Of a DNA stretch of 64,000 bases, positions 51,312 to 61,530 are shown one piece after another. Position 1 is the stretch's first letter. The number at the start of each line of letters is the position of its first letter. The DNA is taken from positions 62,001-126,000 of the forward strand of contig CAZMLE010000001.1 of assembly GCA_964567045.1 (NCBI GenBank). Reading direction: 5' to 3'. The notes beneath the pieces were generated by a model, which saw nothing but the letters and a program-made list of their open reading frames with translations, was not told the DNA's origin and ran no database searches. The translations under genes and the position numbers were made by a program. This stretch comes from JAFNGF01 sp964567045 (GTDB lineage: Bacteria > Planctomycetota > Phycisphaerae > Sedimentisphaerales > Anaerobacaceae).

Positions 51312-51915
51312 GACCGCTCCTCCATTTGATTCAACACACTGTTTATTACTTCAAATCTTGGATCGACGGATAACTGACGTCGTCAACACCCCCTAATCAA
51401 TTGCTTCCGCGGTCCGGGCGAAAGTATAATTAGGATAACATATAGCTTGTTTACAGTCAAGGGAATTTGATGAAGATTTGGTGACAAGCGAAACTCTGTT
51501 TCTGTCATGTTTGTTACCAAGCCAGGACCGAAATAGTTATAGGATTCAAGCCAAATTTAAACCAGTAAATGGTCCTGAATTTTTATTAAGACTTGGGCCA
51601 GCTAAACTTTCAGCTAAACGGGTGACAGGAAGGCCTGAGGGGCAAATTGTCATTTTTCAATTGTCGATTGTCAATTCAGCCGGTGACCGTGTGCGAATTG
51701 TGAGTCCCATAATATGTCAGGACTGTCAACTGGGAGCAACGCCGACAGGCTCGTGCGAAGTCGGGGTGTTGAGCATATCTGCTCATTGCACTTGAGCCGC
51801 GCAGTGCATTTGGCAGTACTTGTGCGTGGCTCTGCGAGGTCCCTGATTGCCTACCGTGTCGGTGTTTGCCGAGTATACTTGGCGCAGAGACTGGGTACCG
51901 ATATAATTCCTACGT
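51312..51915. other. Intergenic stretch before the lipoprotein gene
   Basis: About 600 bases without a recognised gene. Contains a CAATTG-word repeat at 51643-51681 (aaattgtcatttttcaattg, tcgattgtcaattcag). A plus-strand frame at 51478-51795 crosses the repeat and shows no protein-like features, so it is left out. Confidence 0.5.
51643..51681. repeat. CAATTG-word repeat
   Basis: caaattgtcatttttcaatt then gtcgattgtcaattcag. The segment caattgtcgattgtcaatt is shared exactly with the intergenic repeat at 58760-58798. Confidence 0.75.
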
Positions 51916-52584
51916 ATGGATGATGAGCACAAAGGTTTGCCGCAGAATTTCATGGCTGCATCGGCAGGAAGCGTTTTGGCAGTTGCGCTGTCGGTGCTAA
52001 TTTGGCTCTTGAGCGGCTGTGCCAATATTCGCGTTACTGATCCGGCGCGCACCGCTACAGAACAGTTTCTACTATCCCAGGCGGCGGTGAAGGCGGTCGA
52101 ACCTTTGTCTTTTGAGTCGGTTCACGGACGTAAAGTCTTTGTAGATTCCGTCTACGCCGCCCCGGCTGAGAAAGACTTTGTTCTGGGCGAGCTGCGCGCC
52201 AAGCTGCTTCGCTCGGGAGTACAACTGGTAAGCAAGCGTGAGGATGCGGAGGTGATTCTGGAAGTACGTAGTGAAGGTGTGGGGATAGACCGCTACGAAA
52301 GTCTGCTTGGGATACCCGCTATTCTCGCGCCATCAGGCGCAACCTCCGCAGCAACACAAGCTCCTATGGCTACGCTCGTTACCCCAGAATTAGCCATAAC
52401 TAAGAAGATCAGACAGGTCGGCTTCGCGAGCGTTGCCTACGTCGCCTACTGGAGGGACACAGGCGAAGTTATGGCGAGTTTCGGACCCTCCATTGGTCGG
52501 ACTTACCGCGAGGACTGGTGGCTCTTCGGATTTGGCCCAACTACGCTGGGCACTATTGCCACCGTCGAGCACGAATTTGAGTGA
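51916..52584 (+). CDS. Lipoprotein of unknown function (DUF6655-like)
   Basis: A 222-residue lipoprotein with an N-terminal hydrophobic segment ending in the lipobox LLSGC (Cys near residue 35). After it come TATEQFLLSQAAVKAVEPL, GRKVFVDSVY, DAEVILEVRSEGVGIDR and TPELAITKKIRQVGFASVAYVAYW, a pattern I recall from planctomycete lipoproteins of the DUF6655 type. No catalytic motif. The gene for a large AsmA-like protein follows 68 bases downstream, so both may serve the outer envelope. Confidence 0.65.
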   Translation: MDDEHKGLPQNFMAASAGSVLAVALSVLIWLLSGCANIRVTDPARTATEQFLLSQAAVKAVEPLSFESVHGRKVFVDSVYAAPAEKDFVLGELRAKLLRSGVQLVSKREDAEVILEVRSEGVGIDRYESLLGIPAILAPSGATSAATQAPMATLVTPELAITKKIRQVGFASVAYVAYWRDTGEVMASFGPSIGRTYREDWWLFGFGPTTLGTIATVEHEFE

Positions 52585-52652
52585 ATGTAGATGTAAAAAG
52601 TCCCACCTCGGCATAGCATGTATGCCCGATGGGGGGAACAAGGTGTAGGTTT

Positions 52653-55600
52653 ATGCGCCGGTGGATACTCTGGATCGCTATCTGTGTGTTTGGGCTCATA
52701 TTGTTTGCGGTCGCAGGCATTCGAGCAGTCCTGTGGACCGATCTACCCCGTCGGTACGTATTGCAGGCTCTCAGTAGACAACTCGGCGCGCGGATATCTG
52801 TCCGCTCATTCTCCACAGGCTGGGCTGGGACTACCATCCTTGAAGACATTGCTATCGGTTCAGTGGCTGAGCAGGATGCTTTTTTCACTGCCCGCGAGAT
52901 AAAGGTATCACATACTGCTCCTGCCCTGATACCCCTGACCAGGTCTGTGAATGTGAGTTCGATACAAGTCCAGGATGCCGCTCTATACATCCGACAGGAC
53001 AAGATGGGTCGGTGGAATATAGAGGAGCTGGCATCAGTTTTCGGCGGGCTGGATCACGGTGGTGATAACTGGCAGAACAAGAGGAAGCTGCCTAAGCTGG
53101 AGATTTCAAACGCAACAGCAGTGGTAGTTGGTCACAATGGCGAGGTCAAGAAATTTAGTCCACTGAATCTTCACGGCGCACAAGGTAGCACGTTAGCCTG
53201 GCATTTCGACGTCAATATTCCCTCACGGTTAGACCTGCAAGGACGAATAGTACCCGGCCAAGCCGGTAGCCATGTTGTAGACTTCAGATTTGAGAGAATG
53301 GATGATTTGCTGGAAATCTGGTTTCCCAACAATGTCACGCCGACACGCGCATCTGGTCAATGGCAGGGTCAGCTAACAAAGCAGAAATTGACGGGACGCC
53401 TGAAGCTGGAGCACCTGCAGCTTGGCACGGCGAAAATACGGGGAGATGCCGGAATCGAAATCGCACCTGACGAAATAAACCTAAAGCCTGAAGACCTTGT
53501 TCTTGACGATCAGACACTGCCTTTCGAGAAGACTACGATCGCAGGCGGAATGATCAGGTTGCAGCGGAACATGCTTGAAGCCGTCCAACTTGTGGTTGCA
53601 ACAGGCTGTCTCACGGCGAACGTTAGCGGCCACTGGAATCGTGAAACCGGAAAGGGACAATGGACCGGGTCATGGACTCGTGTCAGCGGCGACAATGGAA
53701 TTGACCATGCAGGTACTTGGGATTGCTCGCTTGAGTGGCCTCGAGCCGGGCCAAAACATATCCAGGTCAAAGCTGTGGCGAGCGGGCGCTCACGGTGGGG
53801 CAGGTGGGATGCTGAAATGGAGGCCGCCGGCTCGGGCCTAACTGCTTCGCAGCTTATGTGGCAAACATCAATTCCGCATTTATCATGGCGACACAAGGCA
53901 AAGGTCGTTCAGGTAGGCGGTATAGCGGCTCGCTTCCTTGTGGACTGGCCACGAATTACACTGGAGGACCTCGATGTGCCAAACGCCCGACAGACAAGCG
54001 CTCGGGGCCAGTTTTCAGCGAGTGACCAGAGCTGGTCGATTCGACTTGCTGCAGAGAAACTTCAAGTCAAAGAACTATGGGCACAACCCTTAAGTCTGCA
54101 ATTGGCAGCGATGGGAGACCGCAAGAGCATTACCATCTCAGATTTTAACCTGGACTGTAACGACCTGACTGTGGCATCGGTGGGCACAATCACATTGCCG
54201 GAGACGCAGATCAAGCAAGCACGGGCCTCTTTATGCTACAGGCCAAAGTCCCTGTGCGGGGGGCCAACACAAGCCGCAAGTCTGAACGCGGCGTGGCACG
54301 TCGACGCGAACGTCGGCGGCATGGTCCAGCCTTTGAATCTGACTTTTGACTCTGCCGTCACTGGCGAGAACATGATGTTCTGGGGCCGAATGATTCCGAC
54401 TTTGAAGGTGCAGTTGCACGCGAATCTGACGCCACAGCGTATTGAATTTACGTCGTCCGAGTCATTTGACCTGCTGGGTGGGAGCTGTCATCTTGCCGGC
54501 CAATATGAGTTTTCCAGTCGATCCAGTCACTTGACCCTGGATCTGCAGGAAGTCTCGCTCAGTTCGGTAGGCAAAATGATTGGTCCGCCACTAATCTGGC
54601 AGGGGCTGATCGCCGCCGATTTGAAACTTGACCTACCTAACTTTGAAACCGATCGCCTGGAGGCCTTCGGCAGTTGGCGGGCAAAGCAGATAACAGTGTC
54701 CGCCTTCCAGGCCGAGCACGGTGAAGGTGAAATCTCTTTGCGCGACGGACAGGTCAGGCTTGACCCGATTGTTCTAAGGCACAAGACCGGAATCGCAAAG
54801 GGAAAGATGAGCTTCAATCTCTCGCAGCCACAATTGCTACATATCGAGACGACTGCTGAAAAATGGCCGATTATCCTGCCTCAGTACAACTTGGAGTGTC
54901 GAGCAGACGGAGAGGCAAAAGCTGACTTAGATGTTCTCAAGCGAAGCGCAAAGGCAAACGCTAACGTATCCGCGGAGGTCGTGCTGGCAGGGAAGGACTT
55001 CGGCTACGTGACCTTTTCTAGTGGTGTTGAAGGCCAGACCCTTAAATTGCGAGAGATCGGCGTAAGAGTTTTTGGCGGCTCCTGCGAGGGAAAGGCAACA
55101 ATCCGGTTCGATGATTGGCCTGAGAGCAATGCTGAGTTCAAATGGCGAGATATCGACTTGGCTGCTCCTGCAAACTGGTGGCCAGCGTGCAAAGGTCTTG
55201 CCGGCACGTCGTCTGGGTTCGCAACGGTAAGAACTGCTGACACAGCCCGGCCGCTGGAGCGCCTACTTCTTGAAATCAAGGCCCGGACCGCCGATGGCAG
55301 TTTTCGTGGTGCACAAATCAGAGACTCGCAAATTGTAGCCTATGCAGGCAAGGATCGGCTGGTTGTGGACCAATCGACATTCGAGCTGCTGGGTGGCAGC
55401 GTATCGGCGCGAGCAACTTTTGGTCGGCACGGCCGAGAGGTGTCTACCTGGGTAGATGCCGATTTCAGGAATCTCGATCTGGACCAGACCGTGCGCTGCT
55501 TCAAGCCCGATGCACACAAAATCCCCGGTCGTCTGGCTGGAAAGGGAACAGCAGTGACGGTGTCGCATTTGCGGGGCTTGACAGGTGAAGCTGAGGTTGA

Positions 55601-56033
55601 CATTTGCGAATCTGATCTTGTCGGCAGCGACATTATTGCCACTTTGCACAGGGCGTTGGGCATAAGGTTTGACGAGCCTCGGCCAAGTGGGGAGGGGTCG
55701 GTTAAACTGCTGATAGAAGGGTCGAAGCTGCTAATACCAAGTTTCCTGTACTTCAATCGCGGCGTGGAGGTACGAGGTGCGGGCACTGTCAAAGACCTGA
55801 ACCTGGGACTGGAAAGTCCGGTGGATGGATATGCCTTCGCTTCAAACCGGCCTTTGAAGAAAATGCGATTGCCAGGTGCAAGGGAATTGGACAGGCTGAC
55901 GACATCACTGCAGAAAAATGCAGCCTCGGTGAAGGTGCAAGGGACTCTGGGCGAACCGAAATCAATGACTGTCCCGTTGCCCAGCATCAGTGCAGAAATT
56001 CGCCGTCTTCTCTGGAGACAATTGGGCAAATAG
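52653..56033 (+). CDS. Large AsmA/TamB-like envelope protein
   Basis: An 1126-residue protein with one N-terminal membrane helix (RRWILWIAICVFGLILFAVAGI) followed by a long beta-rich body. The start of the body (LSRQLGARISVRSFSTGWAGTTILEDI... and VNVSSIQVQDAALYIRQDKMGRWNIEEL) matches the AsmA-like pattern. Near the end are blocks such as LAGKGTAVTVSHLRGLTGEAEVDI and VRGAGTVKDLNLGLESPVDG. Such proteins form elongated bridges or lipid-transfer grooves between membranes. Start at ATG 52653, preceded by aaggtg. Confidence 0.72.
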   Translation: MRRWILWIAICVFGLILFAVAGIRAVLWTDLPRRYVLQALSRQLGARISVRSFSTGWAGTTILEDIAIGSVAEQDAFFTAREIKVSHTAPALIPLTRSVNVSSIQVQDAALYIRQDKMGRWNIEELASVFGGLDHGGDNWQNKRKLPKLEISNATAVVVGHNGEVKKFSPLNLHGAQGSTLAWHFDVNIPSRLDLQGRIVPGQAGSHVVDFRFERMDDLLEIWFPNNVTPTRASGQWQGQLTKQKLTGRLKLEHLQLGTAKIRGDAGIEIAPDEINLKPEDLVLDDQTLPFEKTTIAGGMIRLQRNMLEAVQLVVATGCLTANVSGHWNRETGKGQWTGSWTRVSGDNGIDHAGTWDCSLEWPRAGPKHIQVKAVASGRSRWGRWDAEMEAAGSGLTASQLMWQTSIPHLSWRHKAKVVQVGGIAARFLVDWPRITLEDLDVPNARQTSARGQFSASDQSWSIRLAAEKLQVKELWAQPLSLQLAAMGDRKSITISDFNLDCNDLTVASVGTITLPETQIKQARASLCYRPKSLCGGPTQAASLNAAWHVDANVGGMVQPLNLTFDSAVTGENMMFWGRMIPTLKVQLHANLTPQRIEFTSSESFDLLGGSCHLAGQYEFSSRSSHLTLDLQEVSLSSVGKMIGPPLIWQGLIAADLKLDLPNFETDRLEAFGSWRAKQITVSAFQAEHGEGEISLRDGQVRLDPIVLRHKTGIAKGKMSFNLSQPQLLHIETTAEKWPIILPQYNLECRADGEAKADLDVLKRSAKANANVSAEVVLAGKDFGYVTFSSGVEGQTLKLREIGVRVFGGSCEGKATIRFDDWPESNAEFKWRDIDLAAPANWWPACKGLAGTSSGFATVRTADTARPLERLLLEIKARTADGSFRGAQIRDSQIVAYAGKDRLVVDQSTFELLGGSVSARATFGRHGREVSTWVDADFRNLDLDQTVRCFKPDAHKIPGRLAGKGTAVTVSHLRGLTGEAEVDICESDLVGSDIIATLHRALGIRFDEPRPSGEGSVKLLIEGSKLLIPSFLYFNRGVEVRGAGTVKDLNLGLESPVDGYAFASNRPLKKMRLPGARELDRLTTSLQKNAASVKVQGTLGEPKSMTVPLPSISAEIRRLLWRQLGK

Positions 56034-56035
56034 GT

Positions 56036-56170
56036 AATTGAGAATTTAGAATGAAGAATTGAGAAATTTCTGCATTCTACATTCTACATTCTAACCCAGC
56101 GGCCAATCGGTGACGGCTGCGGAGAGTTTCTGTTAAGTTTTGTATTGTGTATTCTGTGCTTCTGTGGTAC
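56036..56170. repeat. ATTCTACATTC / GAATTTAGAATG repeat
   Basis: attgagaatttagaatgaag and aattgagaaatttctgcatt, then ctacattctacattctaac (56036-56094), followed after a short unique stretch by tgtattgtgtattctgtgct words (56138-56162). Left words are the complement of the right words. Confidence 0.65.
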
Positions 56171-56224
56171 GCTCACCCTGCCAATGGATCGGTAACAGTC
56201 GCAGAAGATCGGAGAAACTAAAGC

Positions 56225-58762
56225 ATGATTTTCAAGAATATCTTTATTTATCCCAAGTACCCTGAAAACCTGAGCAGGTTATATATCCTGGCCGGCAATC
56301 TTTGGTGTACGTGGAATTACGAGGCGATAAACCTGTTCTACAGGGTTGATGCACAACTGTTCAGGGCAGTCAACCATAACCCCGTCAGACTTCTGCTCAG
56401 CCTGTCCGAAGACCGGATCGGCGAACTTTCCAGGGACAAAGGTTTTCTGTTCGAGCTGGAAAGAGTCTGGCAGAAGCTCCAAGATTATATGAAATACCGA
56501 CGGGCCACGAATGGAGGCGGCAGCGAACTCGGCGAAAGCGACATAGTCGCTTACTTTGCAATGGAATTTGGCCTGCACGAGTGCATACCGATATACGGGG
56601 GCGGCTTGGGCATTCTATCCGGAGACTTCTTAAAAGCCGCATCGGACTTCGATGTGCCAATAGTGGGGGTCGGCTTGATCTACAAGTACGGCTACTTTAC
56701 GCAGCGAATCAACCTGAACAGACAGCAGGAAGAGCTGTTCACTGAGTTTGAGAATCACCTTCTTCCTATTCGTGAACTGAAGTGCCCCGGCGATGATAAG
56801 GCGTGCGTGAAGATGCAGATACTCGGCCGGGACCTCAAGATCAAGCTATGGCAAATAGACGTGGGCAAAACACGGCTCATCTTACTGGACACGGACATAG
56901 AAGACAACCCTCCGGACCTCAGAGACATCACACACGAGCTATATGTCGCAGACAGAGATAAACGCCTGCAGCAGGAACTGGTGCTCGGATTTGGAGGAAT
57001 AAAGGCGTTGGACCTGCTAAACATAAAGCCTAAGATATTCCACATAAATGAGGGACATTCCGCATTTCTAATAATAGCCCGGCTGCAGGAGTTGATGATA
57101 GGGCAAAAATTCTCTTTCTCAGAGGCCAAATTGTTAATACGCGCTTCCACCGTTTTCACTACGCACACACCTGTTATAGCTGGAAATGAGCACTTCAAGA
57201 CCGAAATGGTCAAGAAATACCTCGAGCCGACCGTAAAACAGTTGGGACTTTCTTTCGATGAGCTGGCGGCCTACGGATTTATCGAGGGTAATAAGGATAA
57301 CTTCTGGCTTCCTGCCTTTGCCATAAGGTTTGCCAAGTATGTAAACTGTGTCTCGAGACTCCACAGGGACGTATCGCGTAAAATGTGGGCAAGTCTATTC
57401 CCAGAGTTGCCAACTATAGAAATCCCCATAGACTATGTGACCAACGGCGTGCACAGATCGTGGTTGAGTGAGCCTTTCACCGACATGTTCAACCGCCATA
57501 TCGGCCCGGATTACATACACTGTGCGCAGGATGATCAATTCTGGAATAAGGTTGCGGATATTCCGGACGAGGAAATCTGGGAGGCGCATCGAAAAAACAA
57601 GCAAAGTCTATCGACCTTCATACGCAGGAAACTTGCCGATGACCTTGCCGCCAAAGGATATGCCCAGCCCAAGATCGCGAATCTCACGCGACTATTAAAT
57701 CCTGAGTATCTGACCGTTGTTTTTGCCAGGCGTTTTGCCCACTATAAACGCGCTACCCTCATTCTTAAGGACAAGGAGAGGTTGAAAAAGATTCTTACCA
57801 GTACCACGAGGCCCGTGCAGCTTATTTTTGCCGGCAAGGCTCATCCTGCCGACGACGTCGGCAAGGATATGATAAAAGAGATTCTGGATTTTGCCAAAGA
57901 TTATCAGCTTGAGGATAAGGTAATCTTTCTTGAGAATTACGATATGAACGTTGCCAGGCACCTGGTTTGGGGAGCAGATGTCTGGCTGAATACTCCGCTG
58001 AGGGAAAACGAGGCAAGCGGAACTTCGGGGATGAAGGCGGCGATCAACGGGGTGCTCAATCTCAGCGTATTGGATGGCTGGTGGCCCGAGGGCTACAACG
58101 GTAAGAACGGCTGGGCAATAACTGCCGGGGCGTTTTACCGGCACTTAGAGCTACAGGAAATGGCCGAAGCTAATCAGATCTACGATTTGCTGGAAGAAGA
58201 AATAACCCAGGTGTTTTATGATCGTGATGAGTTTGGCATACCACGGCGGTGGGTCGAGATGATGAAGCAGAGCATCAGCAGTGTCTGCCGACAGTTCAAC
58301 ATGAACCGAGTGCTGATGGGCTATGTGGACAAGCTTTACGTGCCATCCAAAAAAGAGTTTGAAAGGCTGTCGCAGGACAATTCCCGATGCCTGAAAGAGG
58401 CCGCAGAGCAGGCTCAAGAAATTCTGCCATACTGGGACGCCGTCAAGTTTACAGCCGTTGCCATCAACGCAGATAAGAAAGATCGGCTCGTGGAAGGTGA
58501 CAAGCTCGAGGTGAGCTGCACCGTCGATTTGGGTCAGGCTCAGCCTAAGCTTTTCAGTGTCGAGCTATTCTATATGCTTAATAACGAAAGCGGATTCAAA
58601 GTCATTCCCATGCAGCTTCAAGCCAGAGAGAGAATGTTGGCGCATTATGGCTGCTCCTTCGTGACGGCGGGATCCGGACTGCAAAATATAAACGTTCGCG
58701 TAAAACCGGCTAACCAGATCGTGCAAGACCTGCACCCTCAGTTAGTCAGATGGGCGGAATAG
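56225..58762 (+). CDS. glgP: Alpha-glucan phosphorylase (GT35)
   Basis: An 845-residue enzyme that phosphorolyses glycogen or maltodextrin to glucose 1-phosphate with PLP. An N-terminal DUF3417-type segment (YPENLSRLYILAGNLWCTWN) precedes the GT35 core: ECIPIYGGGLGILSGDFLKAASD, FHINEGHSAFLIIARLQEL, TTHTPVIAGNEHF, NGVHRSWL, RFAHYKRATLIL, and the PLP-lysine region ENEASGTSGMKAAINGVLNLS. The stop is convergent with the GH57-type gene, both probably serving glycogen turnover. Confidence 0.92.
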   Translation: MIFKNIFIYPKYPENLSRLYILAGNLWCTWNYEAINLFYRVDAQLFRAVNHNPVRLLLSLSEDRIGELSRDKGFLFELERVWQKLQDYMKYRRATNGGGSELGESDIVAYFAMEFGLHECIPIYGGGLGILSGDFLKAASDFDVPIVGVGLIYKYGYFTQRINLNRQQEELFTEFENHLLPIRELKCPGDDKACVKMQILGRDLKIKLWQIDVGKTRLILLDTDIEDNPPDLRDITHELYVADRDKRLQQELVLGFGGIKALDLLNIKPKIFHINEGHSAFLIIARLQELMIGQKFSFSEAKLLIRASTVFTTHTPVIAGNEHFKTEMVKKYLEPTVKQLGLSFDELAAYGFIEGNKDNFWLPAFAIRFAKYVNCVSRLHRDVSRKMWASLFPELPTIEIPIDYVTNGVHRSWLSEPFTDMFNRHIGPDYIHCAQDDQFWNKVADIPDEEIWEAHRKNKQSLSTFIRRKLADDLAAKGYAQPKIANLTRLLNPEYLTVVFARRFAHYKRATLILKDKERLKKILTSTTRPVQLIFAGKAHPADDVGKDMIKEILDFAKDYQLEDKVIFLENYDMNVARHLVWGADVWLNTPLRENEASGTSGMKAAINGVLNLSVLDGWWPEGYNGKNGWAITAGAFYRHLELQEMAEANQIYDLLEEEITQVFYDRDEFGIPRRWVEMMKQSISSVCRQFNMNRVLMGYVDKLYVPSKKEFERLSQDNSRCLKEAAEQAQEILPYWDAVKFTAVAINADKKDRLVEGDKLEVSCTVDLGQAQPKLFSVELFYMLNNESGFKVIPMQLQARERMLAHYGCSFVTAGSGLQNINVRVKPANQIVQDLHPQLVRWAE

Positions 58763-58798
58763 CAATTTTCAATTTACAATTGTCGATTGTCAATTGCA
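58760..58798. repeat. CAATTG-word repeat between convergent genes
   Basis: agcaattttcaatttacaat then tgtcgattgtcaattgca. Perfect or near-perfect inverted words (gcaatt...aattgc) in the short gap between the phosphorylase and the GH57-type gene. May also serve as a shared terminator. Confidence 0.75.
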
Positions 58799-58802
58799 GG
58801 CA

Positions 58803-61229
58803 TCAATCAACTTTTATGCCCAGATATTGTGCCAAGTTCCTGAAGCTTTCAACCCATTTTTTAGCATTTTTTTCTCCTGAATTGGCTTTATCCCTCACAT
58901 GCGGATATGTTTGCTCGCTGATGGCAAATAAGACGTTTTGAGCGGTTTGCAGATCGAGTTCTGAGACTACTGCCAGTAAAGTTCGTATGGTTGCTTCTAT
59001 TGATTCAAGCAGGGCGGTGTCTTGGGGTGAATTCTTCAGCCTGGTCATAAGGTCATTAATCTTACGACCTGCTTCGTATCTTAGGGCGGCATCTTCAAGC
59101 TGCAGCGACAATCTGGCGGCTTGGTCCGCGAGATTCTTCAGCTTCTTGAGGTCGGATTTATCATCCTGTATGACTCTGCGCAAGTCCTGATTAAGGATGA
59201 ACTCGGCAGGAGCAGAAAGGGCCTTCGGTAGAGGCATATTCATCCCTCGCATTATATTCATTATTGTGTAATTATGCTCGTAAATCTGTCTGAAAGAAGC
59301 CTCGATCTCCTGCCACGTTGTTTCCAGCAGCTCGTACAGAATGCGTCGCTGCTGGTCTTTGAACAAATGCCAGAGCGAATAATTGTTGCCTCCGAAGGAG
59401 ATACTCATAAGGCGCATAACCTCGGTCATATCACCTTTGCCAAATGCATTCTTTAGACTCTCCTGCATACTGGAAAACGTATCATCGGGCATCCGGGCGT
59501 TTACTCCGCCAATTAGATTATGATCCCCGAAGTGCAGCACCGCGAAATCTACCGGATGTTTCTCCAGGACAATACTGGATTGAATGGTTGCTCTGCCGAC
59601 AGCGAGCGTCTGAATGCCCGCGTCAACGCGGTCGTATAACTCGATATTTGTCGAATAGCAGTAGATGTCTATTTTATCGGTGTACTCCTCGAAAATGGAG
59701 CTGAGCGCCAGGTGTGCACCCACGCGGTTCAGGTCGATGCTGCTGGATTTCACAAAGGCGTCGTAGACCTGCTTACCATTGGCAAATTCTTTAAGATTGG
59801 TCGGCGCTTTCTCCAGAATGTCCCTGAATCCAGGCTCAAAGTCCTGCCCGGCCACTTCTTTTGCCAATTGGATTGCCCGAGAGGCATATTGCATTATCTG
59901 AGCCGTTTCTATTCCAGATATATCGTCGAAGAACCAGCCGCAGCTTGTGTACATCAGCATTGCGTTTCTTTGCATCTCGAGCAGCTTCAAGATGGCTACT
60001 TTTTCGTCGTAGGGGAGTTCTCGGCCTGTGGAGCTCGACAGATAATTCTCGGTGTTTTCAATCGACCTGTCATTTATAACCGCGATGTACGTATTTCTTA
60101 GCTGCCAAGGGTCGGCTACGTACTGAGCGGCTCTACTTTCATAAACTGAAGCGAGCTGGTCGCGCAGCCGGTCCATGGCTTCTCGCAGAGGCCCCCGCCA
60201 CTGTTGTTTTCCCGAAGGATACCTACCATAATAGCAGCCGCAGTTGCTTCTCCATCTTTCGATGCCGTGGCTACAGCTCCAGGAGGTATTCTCATTGATC
60301 TGGACTTCATAAGTGGGCGGAAATTTTTCCAAATACTCACCATACACTGTAATCTTAGCCAGGTTGTTGGATTGGATATAGTGAAGGCAGTAGGCAAGTG
60401 CCATGTCGGTGTGGCGATGGTGATGACCGTAGGTTTCGCCGTCCGTTGCGATGTGGGCAAGTTGAGCTTGTTGGTTGTTCTGAGCAAAGATCGAAGCCAA
60501 CTTCTTGGCAAAAGCTTCACCATTCTGTAAAAGGCGCCCATCGGCGACATCTCCGGCAGTCGGACCGTGGTAGAAGAAAAGATTTATCGTTCGCCCGGAG
60601 GCAAGCCGGCACAGGTAAGGTTTCGTAGTGTCTATCTTGTTCTTATCGATGTCCGTCCACTGGTTTGCCCCGATTGGACGTACGCGCCGGGCCTGATGCA
60701 GCGCCAGAATTGTAAATTTGATGCCATGCTCCGCAAAGACCTCGAGCGTTTCCATATCTGCTGCAGTTTCAGGCAGCCACATGCCTTCGGGCAGTCGTCC
60801 AAAACGATGTTCGAAGTCACGTATGCCCCAGATCGCCTGCGTGTGCTTGTCTCGGATGTTGGCAAGGGGCATGATGATATGGTTATAGGCCTGCGCAATT
60901 GCTGCCCCGTGGCCCGAAAACATCTCTCGGCTCTTTTTGTCGGCCTCGATCACGCTTTCATAGACATCTGGGGCGCGCCTTTGAAGCCAGGAAAGCAGAG
61001 TGGGGCCGAAGTCGAAACTTATCTTCAGATAGTTGTTGACTATATCGATAATCTTTTTATCTGGGCCCAGTATTCTGGATGCCGCATTTTGCCTATAGCA
61101 CTCGTGCGTTATTTTCTCGTTCCAGTCGTGATACGGATACGCTGAGTCCTGGACTTCGACATCCTCCAGCCATGGGTTTTCCCTGGGCGGCTGATAAAAG
61201 TGGCCGTGAATACAAATGTACCGCTCCAT
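58803..61229 (-). CDS. GH57-type hydrolase with DUF3536 C-terminal region
   Basis: An 808-residue protein. The N-terminal half has GH57 traits: YICIHGHFYQPPRENPWLE (His-containing first motif), FSGHGAAIAQAYNHIIMPLA, RFGRLPEGMWLPETAADMETLEVFAEHGIKF with the candidate nucleophile Glu, and IATDGETYGHHHRHTDMAL with the second acidic residue. The C-terminal half (from about 420) is the helical DUF3536 region. Probably acts on alpha-glucans, consistent with the neighbouring phosphorylase. No signal peptide, so intracellular. Confidence 0.85.
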   Translation of the reverse strand: MERYICIHGHFYQPPRENPWLEDVEVQDSAYPYHDWNEKITHECYRQNAASRILGPDKKIIDIVNNYLKISFDFGPTLLSWLQRRAPDVYESVIEADKKSREMFSGHGAAIAQAYNHIIMPLANIRDKHTQAIWGIRDFEHRFGRLPEGMWLPETAADMETLEVFAEHGIKFTILALHQARRVRPIGANQWTDIDKNKIDTTKPYLCRLASGRTINLFFYHGPTAGDVADGRLLQNGEAFAKKLASIFAQNNQQAQLAHIATDGETYGHHHRHTDMALAYCLHYIQSNNLAKITVYGEYLEKFPPTYEVQINENTSWSCSHGIERWRSNCGCYYGRYPSGKQQWRGPLREAMDRLRDQLASVYESRAAQYVADPWQLRNTYIAVINDRSIENTENYLSSSTGRELPYDEKVAILKLLEMQRNAMLMYTSCGWFFDDISGIETAQIMQYASRAIQLAKEVAGQDFEPGFRDILEKAPTNLKEFANGKQVYDAFVKSSSIDLNRVGAHLALSSIFEEYTDKIDIYCYSTNIELYDRVDAGIQTLAVGRATIQSSIVLEKHPVDFAVLHFGDHNLIGGVNARMPDDTFSSMQESLKNAFGKGDMTEVMRLMSISFGGNNYSLWHLFKDQQRRILYELLETTWQEIEASFRQIYEHNYTIMNIMRGMNMPLPKALSAPAEFILNQDLRRVIQDDKSDLKKLKNLADQAARLSLQLEDAALRYEAGRKINDLMTRLKNSPQDTALLESIEATIRTLLAVVSELDLQTAQNVLFAISEQTYPHVRDKANSGEKNAKKWVESFRNLAQYLGIKVD

Positions 61230-61444
61230 TGTGCAACACTCCCTTTTGTGGCGGTCAGTCCTTGATTGTCAAGGATGTAATATATGGCGCGTACAAGGCC
61301 GATTCCCGACTCCCGATCCTCGGGCGCGACGCGCAGCGGCGAGTATGAAATTAGCAGCCTCCAAAGAGTTCTGCAACAGTTAAATTTTCCTTAACTCCTG
61401 TTTCGGCTTTATTAACGACGAGCAAGTGGAAAAGTGGAGTGCTG

Positions 61445-61530
61445 CGTCCCTCATCCCTCATCTGTCGTCCGTCATCAGCCGGCATGCGATGGACGATGGA
61501 GTACGGAGGATGGACGGAGCGGCGGATCCT
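61445..61530. repeat. CCGTCATC/GATGGACG repeat at a kinase C-terminus
   Basis: cgtccctcatccctcatctg, tcgtccgtcatcagccgg, then catgcgatggacgatggagt and acggaggatggacggagcgg. Left words (cgtccatc type) are inverted in the right half. The last 18 or so codons of the kinase gene read through it. Confidence 0.7.

Noticed and set aside
51478..51795. A possible 105-residue gene before the lipoprotein gene
   Set aside because: It runs straight through a CAATTG-word repeat and the peptide lacks any structure; no ribosome site.
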